Of a DNA stretch of 34,750 nt, positions 1 to 10,098 are shown in pieces. Below the pieces are notes generated by a model that saw only the letters and a program-made list of their open reading frames with translations, did not search any database and was not told the DNA's origin. Position numbers and translations under genes: made by a program. Position 1 is the first letter of the stretch; each line of letters opens with the position of its first letter. Location of the stretch: assembly GCA_025994075.1 (NCBI GenBank), contig JAMQGV010000038.1:1-34750 (forward strand), given 5' to 3'. The stretch comes from Vicinamibacteria bacterium. Lineage in GTDB: Bacteria; Acidobacteriota; Vicinamibacteria; Fen-336.

Positions 1-191
1 CCGCGGCCGCGCCGCGGGCCCCGCCGGCCCCGGCGGGGCCCGCCGGCTGCGGGTTCGCCGCCGTTCGCGGCCGCCGGGCTGGCCGCGGGCGCAGCCGTCT
101 CGGGCGCCGGTGCCGTGGTCGGCTCGGCCACAGGCGCCTGCGCCGGAGGCGGAGGTGCGGAGGGGGACTCGGGTTCGTGGTCGCTGGCCAT
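1..191 (-). CDS. N-terminus of an Ala/Pro-rich, Arg/Gly-rich protein (partial)
   Basis: Only the first 63 codons are inside the window; the gene runs off the left edge. The visible part starts at ATG (191-189), with an AAGGA about 11 nt upstream, and lies 22 nt downstream of engB on the same strand, so it is probably the last visible gene of the tig-clpP-clpX-lon-engB operon. The first 50 residues are low-complexity Ala/Pro/Glu, and then the chain becomes strongly basic with Arg/Gly repeats such as RRGRRGPRRGR. Basic RG-rich extensions of this kind occur at the N-termini of nucleic-acid-binding proteins (Rho and RNase E/G in high-GC bacteria, for example), but no diagnostic domain is visible here and I do not assign a function. 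Confidence 0.6.
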   Translation of the reverse strand, partial: MASDHEPESPSAPPPPAQAPVAEPTTAPAPETAAPAASPAAANGGEPAAGGPRRGRRGPRRGR

Positions 192-213
192 GTTCTGCCT
201 GTTCGTCCTTCTT

Positions 214-825
214 CTACTTCGTGTGCGGATGCCGGGACGTGGCGTGCCAGGCCTCGAGGCCGGCCCGGATCCGCGTCCACAGGGCGTCGAGGCCGAGGCG
301 GGTCTCGGCGCTGGTCAGGGTGACGTCGCGGCCGTAGTGGGCGGCCAGCGCGGACTGGGAGCGCTGGGCCTGGCTGCGGGAGAGCTTGTCCGACTTGGTG
401 GCGGCGATCGCCCACGGCAGGCCGTGGTGGTCCAGCCAGTCGGCGAGCGTCTGGTCGGCCGCCTGGGGCGGCAGCCGGCTGTCGATCAGCACGAGTGCCA
501 GCGCCAGCGGCGCGCGTCCCTCCAGGTAGGAGACGGCGAGGCCCTCGAACGAGGCCCGCACGCCCCGCGGGGCCTTCGCGTAGCCGTAACCCGGGAGGTC
601 GACGAGGTACATCTCGTCGCCCACCCGGAACAGGTTGACGAGCTGGGTCCGGCCCGGAGTCGACGACACCCGCGCCAGCCCCCGTTTCCCGCACAACGCG
701 TTGAGCAGCGAGCTCTTGCCGACGTTCGAGCGGCCCAGGAAGGCAATCTCGGGCAGGCCGTCCTTCGGAAACCCCGACGGGTCGGCCGCGCTGCGCACGA
801 AGCGGACCTCGGGCGCTCGCTTCAC
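214..825 (-). CDS. engB: Ribosome biogenesis GTPase EngB (YsxC/YihA)
   Basis: TRAFAC-class GTPase of the EngB family, which acts in late assembly of the 50S ribosomal subunit. At 203 aa it has the usual family length. All G motifs are visible: G1 GRSNVGKSS at residues 31-39, the conserved STPGRT segment at 55-60 (G2), G3 DLPGYGYA at 76-83, G4 TKSDK at 143-147 and G5 SAET at 172-175. The start is GTG at 825-823 and no good Shine-Dalgarno is visible, so the start is the least certain part. It lies 100 nt downstream of lon on the same strand and is probably co-transcribed with it. Confidence 0.95.
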   Translation of the reverse strand: MKRAPEVRFVRSAADPSGFPKDGLPEIAFLGRSNVGKSSLLNALCGKRGLARVSSTPGRTQLVNLFRVGDEMYLVDLPGYGYAKAPRGVRASFEGLAVSYLEGRAPLALALVLIDSRLPPQAADQTLADWLDHHGLPWAIAATKSDKLSRSQAQRSQSALAAHYGRDVTLTSAETRLGLDALWTRIRAGLEAWHATSRHPHTK

Positions 826-925
826 GGGGAGGTGCTCGCGCTCGGCACGGCGGGGAAGTGCAAGGGATCGGTCACCTGGGTACGGGTACGGGAGCGGACG
901 GCGCCGGGCGCCGCCCGCCGTGGGC

Positions 926-3301
<2,376 letters not shown>

Positions 3302-3343
3302 CGGTTCCTCATCGGTTTCCGGCGGCGACGCGAAGCCGCCGCG

Positions 3344-4606
3344 TCAGCCGGCCTTCTCGATCAGCGTGATCGGCTTCTCGCGGTTGAGGACCGTGTCGCG
3401 GGTGACCACGCACTCCTTGACCTTCTTCATCGAAGGCAGGTCGTACATCAGGTCCAGCATCAGGTCCTCGAGGATCATGCGCAGGCCGCGGGCGCCGATC
3501 TTGCGCTGGATGGCGAGGTCGGCGATCGCCGACAGCGCGTCGTCGGCGAAGCGCAGCTTCACGCCCTCGTACTCGAACATGCGCTGGTACTGCCGGGTCA
3601 GCGCGTTCTTGGGCTGGGTCAGGATGTCGACCAGCGCCGCCCGGTCGAGGTCGTGCAGGGTGGCCACCACGGGCAGCCGGCCCACGAACTCCGGGATCAG
3701 GCCGAAGCGGATCAGGTCGGTCGGCTGCACGTGCTGCAGGGCCGCCGCGCCCTTGTCGCCGACGCCGCTCTGGGCTTCCTTGGCTTCCTTGGCCTCGGTC
3801 AGGAAGCCGAGCGTCTTCTTGCCCATCCGCCGCTCGATGACCTTGTCGAGGCCGACGAAGGCGCCGCCGCAGATGAACAGGATGTTCGTGGTGTCGATCT
3901 GGTAGAACTCCTGGTGCGGGTGCTTGCGGCCGCCCTGCGGGGGCACGTTGGCGACGGTGCCCTCCAGGATCTTGAGCAGGGCCTGCTGCACGCCTTCGCC
4001 GGAGACGTCGCGGGTGATCGAGGGGTTCTCGTCCTTGCGCGAGATCTTGTCGATCTCGTCGATGTAGATGATCCCCTCCTGGCACTTCTCGATGTCGTTG
4101 CCGGCCGCCTGCAGCAGCTTGAGGATGATGTTCTCGACGTCTTCGCCGACGTAGCCGGCCTCGGTCAGCGTCGTCGCGTCGACGATCGTGAACGGCACCG
4201 AGAGCAGCCGCGCCAGGGTCTGCGCCAGCAGCGTCTTGCCGGTGCCCGTCGGGCCGATCAGCAGGATGTTCGACTTGGTCAGCTCGACGTCGTTCTTGCC
4301 GCGCTGCTTGGCGATCTCCAGCCGCTTGTAGTGGTTGTAGACCGCGACCGCCAGCTTCTTCTTGGCCAGGTCCTGGCCGATCACGTACTCGTCGAGGAAC
4401 TTCTTGATCTCCTGCGGCACCGGCAGCGTCGAGCGCGGACCGCGCGGCTCGACCTTGCGGTCGTCCGCGATGATGTCGTTGCAGACGTCGACGCACTCGT
4501 CGCAGATGAAGACGGTGGGCCCGGCGATCAGCTTGCGGACGTCGTTCTGGTCCTTGTTGCAGAAGCTGCAACGCAGGATCTCGCCGTCGCCGCCGTTCTT
4601 CTTCAC
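3344..4606 (-). CDS. clpX: ATP-dependent Clp protease ATP-binding subunit ClpX
   Basis: AAA+ unfoldase that delivers substrates to ClpP; 420 aa, the normal ClpX length. The N-terminal zinc-binding domain has Cys13, Cys16, Cys35 and Cys38. Walker A is GPTGTGKT at 118-125, the pore loop GYVG at 151-154, Walker [10 protein letters not shown] at 179-187, and the RKH pore loop is in [10 protein letters not shown] near 226-235. The ClpP-docking loop reads LGF (266-268), the common alternative to IGF, so it should dock ClpP. The start is GTG at 4606-4604, overlapping the clpP stop (GTGA, 4 nt), which implies translational coupling. The reading frame stays open further upstream, but that portion is antisense-like sequence over clpP and lacks ClpX homology. 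Confidence 0.96.
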   Translation of the reverse strand: MKKNGGDGEILRCSFCNKDQNDVRKLIAGPTVFICDECVDVCNDIIADDRKVEPRGPRSTLPVPQEIKKFLDEYVIGQDLAKKKLAVAVYNHYKRLEIAKQRGKNDVELTKSNILLIGPTGTGKTLLAQTLARLLSVPFTIVDATTLTEAGYVGEDVENIILKLLQAAGNDIEKCQEGIIYIDEIDKISRKDENPSITRDVSGEGVQQALLKILEGTVANVPPQGGRKHPHQEFYQIDTTNILFICGGAFVGLDKVIERRMGKKTLGFLTEAKEAKEAQSGVGDKGAAALQHVQPTDLIRFGLIPEFVGRLPVVATLHDLDRAALVDILTQPKNALTRQYQRMFEYEGVKLRFADDALSAIADLAIQRKIGARGLRMILEDLMLDLMYDLPSMKKVKECVVTRDTVLNREKPITLIEKAG

Positions 4607-5226
4607 TGGCCCTGGCGCCCGCGCCGGCTGATCACCTGGTCGACGAGCCCGTAGGCCTTCGCCTCGTCCGCGTCCATGATGAAGTCGCGGTCGGCGTCGT
4701 GGGCCAGCTTGTCGAGCGGCTGCTTGCAGTGGTGGGCGAGGATGCCGTTGAGGCGGTCCTTCAGCCGCAGGATCTCCTTGGCCTGGATCGCGATGTCCGA
4801 GGCCTGGCCCTGGGCGCCGCCCCACGGCTGGTGGATCATGATCCGCGAGTTGGGCAGCGCCGAGCGCTTGCCGTCGGTGCCCGCGGCCAGCAGCACGGCG
4901 CCCATCGACGCGGCCTGGCCGACGCAGATGGTCTGCACGTCGGGCCGGATCAACTGCATCGTGTCGTAGATGGCCAGCCCCGCCGTCACCGACCCGCCGG
5001 GCGAGTTGATGTAGACGTGGATGTCCTTCTCCGGGTCCTCGGCCTCGAGGAACAGGAGCTGCGCGATGATCAGGTTCGCGACGTTGTCGTCGATCGCGGT
5101 CCCGATGAAGACGATGTTGTCCTTGAGCAGCCGGGAGTAGATGTCGTAGGCGCGCTCGCCGCGGGCGGTCTGTTCGACGACCATCGGCACGAGCATCGCG
5201 GCCTCACGCAGTGGGGCGGGGCTCAT
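4603..5226 (-). CDS. clpP: ATP-dependent Clp protease proteolytic subunit ClpP
   Basis: Serine peptidase of the S14 family forming the tetradecameric proteolytic barrel that works with ClpX. It has the complete triad Ser107 (GQAASMG), His132 (MIHQPWGG) and Asp181 (DRDF), with spacings identical to those of Staphylococcus aureus ClpP. The longest start is ATG 5226-5224, overlapping the tig stop as ATGA, and gives 207 aa. A second ATG at 5196-5194 is preceded by GAGG at 5 nt and yields the usual N-terminus [10 protein letters not shown], so the true protein may be 197 aa. The 3' end overlaps the clpX start by 4 nt. ClpP often has an N-terminal propeptide, which could also account for the extra ten residues. 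Confidence 0.96.
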   Translation of the reverse strand: MSPAPLREAAMLVPMVVEQTARGERAYDIYSRLLKDNIVFIGTAIDDNVANLIIAQLLFLEAEDPEKDIHVYINSPGGSVTAGLAIYDTMQLIRPDVQTICVGQAASMGAVLLAAGTDGKRSALPNSRIMIHQPWGGAQGQASDIAIQAKEILRLKDRLNGILAHHCKQPLDKLAHDADRDFIMDADEAKAYGLVDQVISRRGRQGQ

Positions 5227-6497
5227 TCGAAATCCAGTCTAGCATCGGCCTTGAGCAGGTCAAGGACCTTGGACTCGCGGATCCGCGCGCGCAGCGCGGA
5301 GATCTCGCCTTCCTTCTCCATCTCGGCGCGCAGCGCCTCCTTCGACTTGCGGGTGCGCTCCGACAGGCGGACGAGCTCGGCGTCGACTTCTTCGTCGGTC
5401 GCCTCGATCGACTTCGCGTGGGCCAGCGCGTCGAGCAGCAGGTCGGCGCGGGCGGCCTGCACGGCCTCGTCGCGCCGCGACTCGCGGAAGCGCTTCCAGT
5501 CCATGCCGATCTTGGTCGGGTCGACGCCCTGCAGGTAGAGGGTGCGGGCCGCGGCCTCGACGCGGGCGTCCATGTGGCGCTCGACCAGCGCCTCGGGCAC
5601 GTCGAAGCTGGCGCGCTTCAGGTACTCGTCGACCAGCGCCTCGTGCAGCTCGCGCTGGGCCTTGCGCTCCTCGCCCGCCAGCAGCCGGCCGCGGATCTGC
5701 TCGCGCAACTCGCCGAGGCTGTCGGCCCCGAGGTCCTTGGCGAACTCGTCGTCGACGTCGGGCAGGACCTTGAGCCGCAGCGCCTTGATCGTGAGCGTGT
5801 AGTCGAAGGTCTTGCCGGCCATCGCGGCCGAGGCGTGGTCGGCCGGGTAGGCGACGGTGAGCTGGCGGGTGTCGCCGGGGTTCGCCCCCTCGAGCGCCGC
5901 GTTCATCTCGGCGGGATTGTCCGCGTGCCCGATCTCGAGCACCGCGTTCTCCTCGCGACCACCCTTGCCCCCGTCGGCGGGCTTCCAGGTGACGTCGACC
6001 ATCGCGTGGTCGCCGGGGCGCCCGGGGCGGTCCTCGACCGCCTCGAAGCGGGCGTGGCGCTCGCGCTGGCCCTCGATCTCCGCGTCGATCGCCTCCTCGG
6101 CGACGGCCGCCTTGCGCGCCTTGACCTGCAGGCCCTTGTGGTCGGGCGGATCGATCTGGGGGAAGGTCTCGAACACCGCGCGGAAGCTCATCGGCTGGTG
6201 CTCGTCGATCTTCAGGTCGACGACCTTCGGCGCCGCCACCGGCTTCAGGCCGCGGCCCTCGAGCTCCTGGAAGACGTGGCGATTGACGAGCGCCTCGGCC
6301 GCGTCCTGCAGCAGGGCGTCCTTGAAGCGCTTGCGCACGACGTCCGGCGGGATCTTGCCCGCGCGGAAGCCCGGCAGCTTCACCTTCTTCGCGTACTCGC
6401 GGGCGCGGCCCGCGAGCTCCTTCTCGACGAGCTCGGCGTCGATCTCGAAGGCGAGCGCCTTGCGGATCGCGGTTTCCTCGATGTAGTCGACTTTCAA
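5223..6497 (-). CDS. tig: Trigger factor (ribosome-associated chaperone/PPIase)
   Basis: Ribosome-bound chaperone that meets nascent chains at the exit tunnel. The start is TTG at 6497-6495, preceded by GGGGAAGG at 3 nt, giving [10 protein letters not shown] and 424 aa, close to the usual 430. The N-terminal ribosome-binding domain carries the signature GFRAGK at 43-48 ([11 protein letters not shown]). A FKBP-type PPIase region follows (roughly 150-245), then the helical SurA-like chaperone domain to the C-terminus. The frame stays open upstream toward the tRNA, but the tRNA gene occupies that DNA and no signature lies there. It is the first gene of the minus-strand quality-control operon, and its stop overlaps clpP by 4 nt. 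Confidence 0.95.
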   Translation of the reverse strand: MKVDYIEETAIRKALAFEIDAELVEKELAGRAREYAKKVKLPGFRAGKIPPDVVRKRFKDALLQDAAEALVNRHVFQELEGRGLKPVAAPKVVDLKIDEHQPMSFRAVFETFPQIDPPDHKGLQVKARKAAVAEEAIDAEIEGQRERHARFEAVEDRPGRPGDHAMVDVTWKPADGGKGGREENAVLEIGHADNPAEMNAALEGANPGDTRQLTVAYPADHASAAMAGKTFDYTLTIKALRLKVLPDVDDEFAKDLGADSLGELREQIRGRLLAGEERKAQRELHEALVDEYLKRASFDVPEALVERHMDARVEAAARTLYLQGVDPTKIGMDWKRFRESRRDEAVQAARADLLLDALAHAKSIEATDEEVDAELVRLSERTRKSKEALRAEMEKEGEISALRARIRESKVLDLLKADARLDFE

Positions 6498-6563
6498 TGC
6501 CTTCCCCTGACGGTTCTCGGACCGGTTCGCTCGAACCACGCGCGAACGCCGGCCGGACTTGCG

Positions 6564-6569
6564 AGAATA
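6564..6569 (-). promoter_or_regulatory. Candidate -10 box upstream of tig
   Basis: On the minus strand TATTCT is preceded by TGG, in the short gap between tig and tRNA-Leu, 66 nt before the tig TTG start. It is the only AT-rich hexamer there. No convincing -35 element sits 16-18 nt upstream, so this is a weak assignment. Confidence 0.25.
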
Positions 6570-6619
6570 CCACGCGCCCCCGGCGTGGCCCTGTCCGGGC
6601 CGGGCCGCGGGGCGTCCAT

Positions 6620-6703
6620 GCGGGAGTGGCGGAACGGCAGACGCGCACGGCTTAGAACCGTGTGCCGCAAGGCGTGGGGGTTCGACTCCCCCCTCCCGCA
6701 CCA
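6620..6703 (+). tRNA. tRNA-Leu (anticodon UAG)
   Basis: An 84-nt type II tRNA with an encoded CCA end. The acceptor stem pairs GCGGGAG (6620-6626) with CTCCCGC (6693-6699), followed by discriminator A (6700) and CCA (6701-6703). The anticodon loop CTTAGAA places anticodon TAG at 6653-6655, reading CUN leucine codons. A long variable arm and the T-arm GGGGGTTCGACTCCCCC are present. The long variable arm and A73 agree with leucine rather than serine. It lies between the divergent tig operon and the ferredoxin gene. Confidence 0.95.
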
Positions 6704-6723
6704 GGACGGCGAAGCCGTCCTGG
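6701..6723 (+). terminator. Perfect 10-bp hairpin abutting the tRNA CCA end
   Basis: CCAGGACGGC (6701-6710) and GCCGTCCTGG (6714-6723) are exact inverted repeats separated by a GAA triloop. The 5' arm begins with the CCA of tRNA-Leu. No T-tract follows, so it could be a 3' processing or protection hairpin, or a terminator that does not need a U-tract. Confidence 0.45.
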
Positions 6724-6726
6724 TGC

Positions 6727-6757
6727 CCCGCCCGTGAACCAGTCCCGCCCGTGAACC
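6727..6757 (+). repeat. 14-nt direct repeat, 17-nt period
   Basis: CCCGCCCGTGAACC occurs at 6727-6740 and again at 6744-6757, with a 3-nt spacer. It lies just past the tRNA hairpin and about 125 nt before the ferredoxin start. The two copies are 1.6 helical turns apart. Its role is unknown; it may be a tandem duplication or a protein-binding pair. Confidence 0.5.
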
Positions 6758-6879
6758 GGCCCCGACCGCCGCAAAGTCGCCGCGCAGACCTGGTCCGAAA
6801 CGAAATCGCTGCGCACCCCCGGGTTGGCAGGGGGCTTGCTAAGGGATCCGTCGGCTACTGATTACGGAGGAAGCCCCCC

Positions 6880-7128
6880 ATGGCCATGCAGATCATCGAC
6901 GGTTGTATCGCCTGCGCCGCCTGCGAGCCCGAGTGCCCGAACCAGGCGATCTCCGCCGGCGACCCCCTGTTCCTCATCGACGCGGCCCGCTGCACCGAGT
7001 GCGTCGGCGCGCACGACACCCCGAAGTGCATCGACGTGTGCCCGATCGACGGCTGCATCGTCGTGGATGCGGCGCTCGCGGAGTCCCGCGAGATGCTCGA
7101 GCAGAAGTACCAGGCGCTCCACGCCTAG
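6880..7128 (+). CDS. YfhL-type 2[4Fe-4S] dicluster ferredoxin
   Basis: Small cytoplasmic electron carrier of 82 aa. Cluster I ligands are Cys9, Cys12 and Cys15 plus Cys54; cluster II ligands are Cys38, Cys41 and Cys50 plus Cys19. The eight-residue stretch between Cys41 and Cys50 (VGAHDTPK), longer than the usual CxxCxxC, is the mark of the YfhL/Allochromatium-type low-potential ferredoxins. An extra Cys59 is present. The start ATG at 6880 is preceded by GGAGGAA, a strong ribosome-binding site. The gene is monocistronic with its own terminator. It could serve the 2-oxoacid:ferredoxin oxidoreductase encoded at 28481-31407, but that link is inference. Confidence 0.95.
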   Translation: MAMQIIDGCIACAACEPECPNQAISAGDPLFLIDAARCTECVGAHDTPKCIDVCPIDGCIVVDAALAESREMLEQKYQALHA

Positions 7129-7150
7129 CCTTCATCCGTCCGTCACCTCG

Positions 7151-7176
7151 TGATCCCGGGCGCCGGCCCGGGATCA
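7151..7176 (+). other. Perfect 10-bp hairpin downstream of ferredoxin
   Basis: TGATCCCGGG (7151-7160) pairs exactly with CCCGGGATCA (7167-7176) around a CGCCGG loop. It lies between the ferredoxin stop and the intrinsic terminator. It has no T-tract on either strand, so it may stabilise the 3' end or help termination from the converging nagZ side. Confidence 0.5.
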
Positions 7177-7178
7177 GC

Positions 7179-7221
7179 GCCTGCGCGGCGCCGCTCTGGG
7201 AGGCACCGCGCAGGCCTTTTT
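7179..7221 (+). terminator. Intrinsic terminator of the ferredoxin gene
   Basis: A perfect 10-bp stem GCCTGCGCGG (7179-7188) / CCGCGCAGGC (7206-7215) with a 17-nt loop is followed immediately by CTTTTT (7216-7221). This is a classical Rho-independent terminator for plus-strand transcription, 50 nt after the ferredoxin stop. Confidence 0.85.
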
Positions 7222-7305
7222 CGGCGGTCTCGATGAAATCCGATTCCAACTTCGCGGGCCGGGGGGCACGCGCGGGAGGGCGCGGACGAGTCGGGACCGC
7301 CGAGC

Positions 7306-9075
7306 CTATTTCGCCAGGCCGTGGCCGCGCTGGAACAGGCCGGGGAGCGTGACGGGGAGCCGGCCGCGGAAGGGGATCTCGCCGAACAGCGCCTTGCCGA
7401 CCGCCCGGATCGCGAAGCCCGAGTGCCCGTAGGCGGCGACGTAGGCCGGGGCCGCGGGGGCCTGCAGCAGCAGGTACGGGCTCGCGTAACTGACGACGAC
7501 GACGGGGCGACCCGAGGCGCACAGCTCCTGGAGGAAGGCGGACAGGTCCTCGGGCAGCGCGGCGCTGCCCTTGAACGCGCGCACCCGCGCGAAGGCGGAG
7601 ACGACGACGACGCGCGCCTCGCGCGCCGCGGCCAGCACCCGCGCGCGGTCCTCGGCCCCGGTCCGCGGTTCGACCGTGAACGACGTCGTCTCCGGGACGC
7701 GGCGCCGCACTTCGGACTCGAAGCTCGCGTCGAGACGCTCGTAGAGCGGATCTCCCGCGAGCGTCACGTGCACGAGCCCCGGCCCCGGGGCGAGCGGCAG
7801 CGCGCCCGCGTCGTCCTTGACGAGCGTCAGCGAGCGGTCGGCGAGCTCCTGCATGCGCGCCAGGTCGTCGGGGTGGGCGACGTCGGTCCACACCCGGGCC
7901 GGGTCGCTCTCCCGCGTGCGATCGAGCCCCGCCAGGCGCTTGGTCTCGAGCAGCCGCCGCACGGCGTCGTCGAGCCGCGCCTGCGGCAGCCGGCGCTCCT
8001 TCACCGCGGCGACGATCGCCGCCTTCGCCTCCTCGGGCGCCGGGCTCATCAGCACCACGTCGTTGCCGGCGGCCAGCGAGCGCACCGCCGCTTCGCCGGG
8101 CGCGAAGCCGCCCGTGACCCCGCCCATGTCCATCGCGTCGGAGACGACCAGGCCGCGGAAACCCAGCTCGCCACGGAGCACGCCGCCCATGATCGGTGCC
8201 GACAGGGTGGCGGGCAGTCCGGAAGGGTCCAGCGCGGGCACGGCCAGGTGGCCGATCATCACGGCCTCGACCCCGGCGGCGACCTGGGCCCGGAACGGCG
8301 GCAGCTCGACCGCGTCCAGCCGCGCGCGGTCCGCGGCGATCGTCGCCAGCACGAGGTGCGAGTCGAGCCCGGTGTCGCCGTGGCCGGGGAAGTGCTTCGC
8401 CGTCGTCAGCAGGCCCGCCTCGCGCGCCCCGCGCGTCCACGCCGCCGCCAGGCGCGCGACCTCCGCCGGGTCCTCGCCGAACGAGCGCAGCGCGATGATC
8501 GGGTTGTCGGGGTTGTTGTTGACGTCGGCCACCGGCGCGAACGCCATGTGGATGCCGAGCGCCCGCGCCTCGCGGGCCGTGGCCCGCGCCTGGGTGCGCG
8601 CGAGCTCCTCGTCGCCGGTGGCGCCGATCGCCATCGCGTAGGGCATGAACGTTCCGCCGTGCAGGATGTGGACGCCCGTGCCCCACTCGAAGTCCGCGGC
8701 GATCAGCAGCGGCACCTTCGCCGCGCGCTGCAGGCGGTTGAGCGTCTCGACGGTCTCCAGCGGGTCGCCGCGCGAGACGATGAAGCCGCCGGCGCCCAGC
8801 TCGCGCACGAGCGACTCCAGCCGCCGCGCCTCGGCGCTGGCCAGGTTCGCGTGGTGGGCGCGGATCACCGGCATCAGCACCTGGCCGGCCTTCTCCTCGA
8901 GGCTCAGCGAGGCGAGCGTCTGCTCGACCCAGTCGGCGCCCGCCGCTGTCGACGCGTTGACCGCCGGCGCGTTCGCCCGGGGCGGAACGGCCGCCGGGCC
9001 TCCCGAGCGAGTCGCGCAGCCGGAGGCCACGGCGGCCGCCAGCAGCAACGCGGTCGCGCGCGACGCGGCGCTCAC
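7306..9075 (-). CDS. nagZ: NagZ-like GH3 beta-N-acetylhexosaminidase, lipoprotein
   Basis: Glycoside hydrolase family 3 enzyme of 589 aa, predicted to remove N-acetylglucosamine from cell-wall muropeptides or other beta-GlcNAc glycans. The N-terminus is a lipoprotein signal with Cys20 in VASGC, so it should be anchored outside the cytoplasmic membrane. The NagZ signature KHFPGHGDTGLDSH is at 227-240 and contains the Asp238/His240 dyad; the nucleophile is Asp313 in VVSDAMDM. A GH3 C-terminal alpha/beta domain follows from about 390, as in the two-domain Bacillus NagZ (YbbD) and unlike single-domain Gram-negative NagZ. The GTG start at 9075-9073 overlaps the stop of the upstream protease gene by 4 nt (GTGA), pointing to coupled translation. 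A beta-glucosidase activity is less likely because of the signature. Confidence 0.85.
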   Translation of the reverse strand: MSAASRATALLLAAAVASGCATRSGGPAAVPPRANAPAVNASTAAGADWVEQTLASLSLEEKAGQVLMPVIRAHHANLASAEARRLESLVRELGAGGFIVSRGDPLETVETLNRLQRAAKVPLLIAADFEWGTGVHILHGGTFMPYAMAIGATGDEELARTQARATAREARALGIHMAFAPVADVNNNPDNPIIALRSFGEDPAEVARLAAAWTRGAREAGLLTTAKHFPGHGDTGLDSHLVLATIAADRARLDAVELPPFRAQVAAGVEAVMIGHLAVPALDPSGLPATLSAPIMGGVLRGELGFRGLVVSDAMDMGGVTGGFAPGEAAVRSLAAGNDVVLMSPAPEEAKAAIVAAVKERRLPQARLDDAVRRLLETKRLAGLDRTRESDPARVWTDVAHPDDLARMQELADRSLTLVKDDAGALPLAPGPGLVHVTLAGDPLYERLDASFESEVRRRVPETTSFTVEPRTGAEDRARVLAAAREARVVVVSAFARVRAFKGSAALPEDLSAFLQELCASGRPVVVVSYASPYLLLQAPAAPAYVAAYGHSGFAIRAVGKALFGEIPFRGRLPVTLPGLFQRGHGLAK

Positions 9076-10085
9076 CGGATGTGCAGGCGCGTCTTGACGA
9101 CCCGCCTGCGCCGCCGCTCGCAGCGGTACCACGAGGAGACGTCGTTGATCGAGACCCAGCGCCGCTCCTCCTTGCGGTAGTGCCAGTCCTTCTCGACCTG
9201 GAACAGCACCTGCAGCCCCGGCCCCTCCACGATGTTGGTGATCTCGTTGTCGTGGTGGTTCTCTTCGTCGAAGTCCGTGATCGCGCGCTGCCCCATCTCG
9301 GCGTAGAGGCCGGTCAGCTCGGACAGCGCCTCGTCCACGTCCGGCGGGATGGCCTCGACCCGCAGCCCCAGCGCCTTCGCCTCGCGGCTGGTGATCGGGT
9401 ACTGGTGGGCGGGGTAGGAGGAGTTGAGCGCCCGCGCGATGCGCTCGGCCTTGCGCGCGTCCTTCATGTGGTAGGCGAGGATCTCGCGGCACAGCTTGAG
9501 CGACAGGCTGCTGGCGCGGTCCAGGGCGCCGACCACCAGCGGGTGCAGGTACTTGTAGAGCTCCTGGTACGGGTTGACCTCGTCCTTGTCCCTGCCGACC
9601 GACTCCTTCCAGAGCCGGATCACGCGGTCGACCTCGTCGTTGCTGACCGGCACCAGGTTGTTGGTGTGGTCGACGGGGGAGAGGTCGTGCTCGAGCGAGG
9701 TGTCGACCGCCGTCAGGTACGAGAGCGGCCCCATCCGTATGACGTCGGCGCCCAGCGCCAGCATCGTCGCGGCCGAGGCGCAGTTCTGCGGCGCCAGCAC
9801 GGTCAGCCGCGACGTGTAGCGGCGCAGCAGGTGGACCAGCCGCAGCGCGGCCATGCCGCTGCCGCCGTCGGACTTGACCAGCAGCGAGATGTGCTTCTGC
9901 GGCCCGACCCGGGCCAGCACGTCGTGCAGCGCGTTGACGTCGTTGTCGCAGACGGAGCCGGACGGGGACTGCCAGTAGGTGAGCACGCAGCCGTCGACGC
10001 GCTGCGCGACGCGGGCCAGCGCCTTCTGGGTGCGCTCGAAGAGCAGGGGCGGGGTCTTGATCCGGGGACGGCGGGCGCGGGGCAT
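9072..10085 (-). CDS. ClpP-fold serine protease of the SDH (serine dehydrogenase proteinase) family
   Basis: A 337-aa protein without signal peptide or membrane segment, resembling the SDH proteinase family of crotonase/ClpP-fold peptidases. Visible signatures are SDGGSGMAA at 72-80 (equivalent to the Gly-rich oxyanion loop) and the nucleophile-elbow-like NCASAATM with Ser104. ITSREAKALGL, in the second half, resembles the lysine-containing segment of SppA/NfeD-type proteases. The C-terminal tail is basic (RCERRRRR...). The start ATG at 10085 is preceded by AGGAGG. It lies 13 nt after the FHA gene and overlaps nagZ by 4 nt, so the three are probably one operon. Substrates are unknown; general proteolysis or processing of membrane proteins is possible. 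Family assignment is by motif resemblance. Confidence 0.75.
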   Translation of the reverse strand: MPRARRPRIKTPPLLFERTQKALARVAQRVDGCVLTYWQSPSGSVCDNDVNALHDVLARVGPQKHISLLVKSDGGSGMAALRLVHLLRRYTSRLTVLAPQNCASAATMLALGADVIRMGPLSYLTAVDTSLEHDLSPVDHTNNLVPVSNDEVDRVIRLWKESVGRDKDEVNPYQELYKYLHPLVVGALDRASSLSLKLCREILAYHMKDARKAERIARALNSSYPAHQYPITSREAKALGLRVEAIPPDVDEALSELTGLYAEMGQRAITDFDEENHHDNEITNIVEGPGLQVLFQVEKDWHYRKEERRWVSINDVSSWYRCERRRRRVVKTRLHIR

Positions 10086-10098
10086 CGGCCTCCTGTGG

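Noticed and set aside
6620..7221. tRNA-linked integrative element
   Set aside because: No integrase, no second copy of the tRNA 3' end in the window, and the neighbours are housekeeping genes with the same base composition.
7306..9075. Assignment as a generic beta-glucosidase
   Set aside because: The KHFPGHG-DSH signature with an Asp-His dyad is specific to the NagZ subgroup of GH3.
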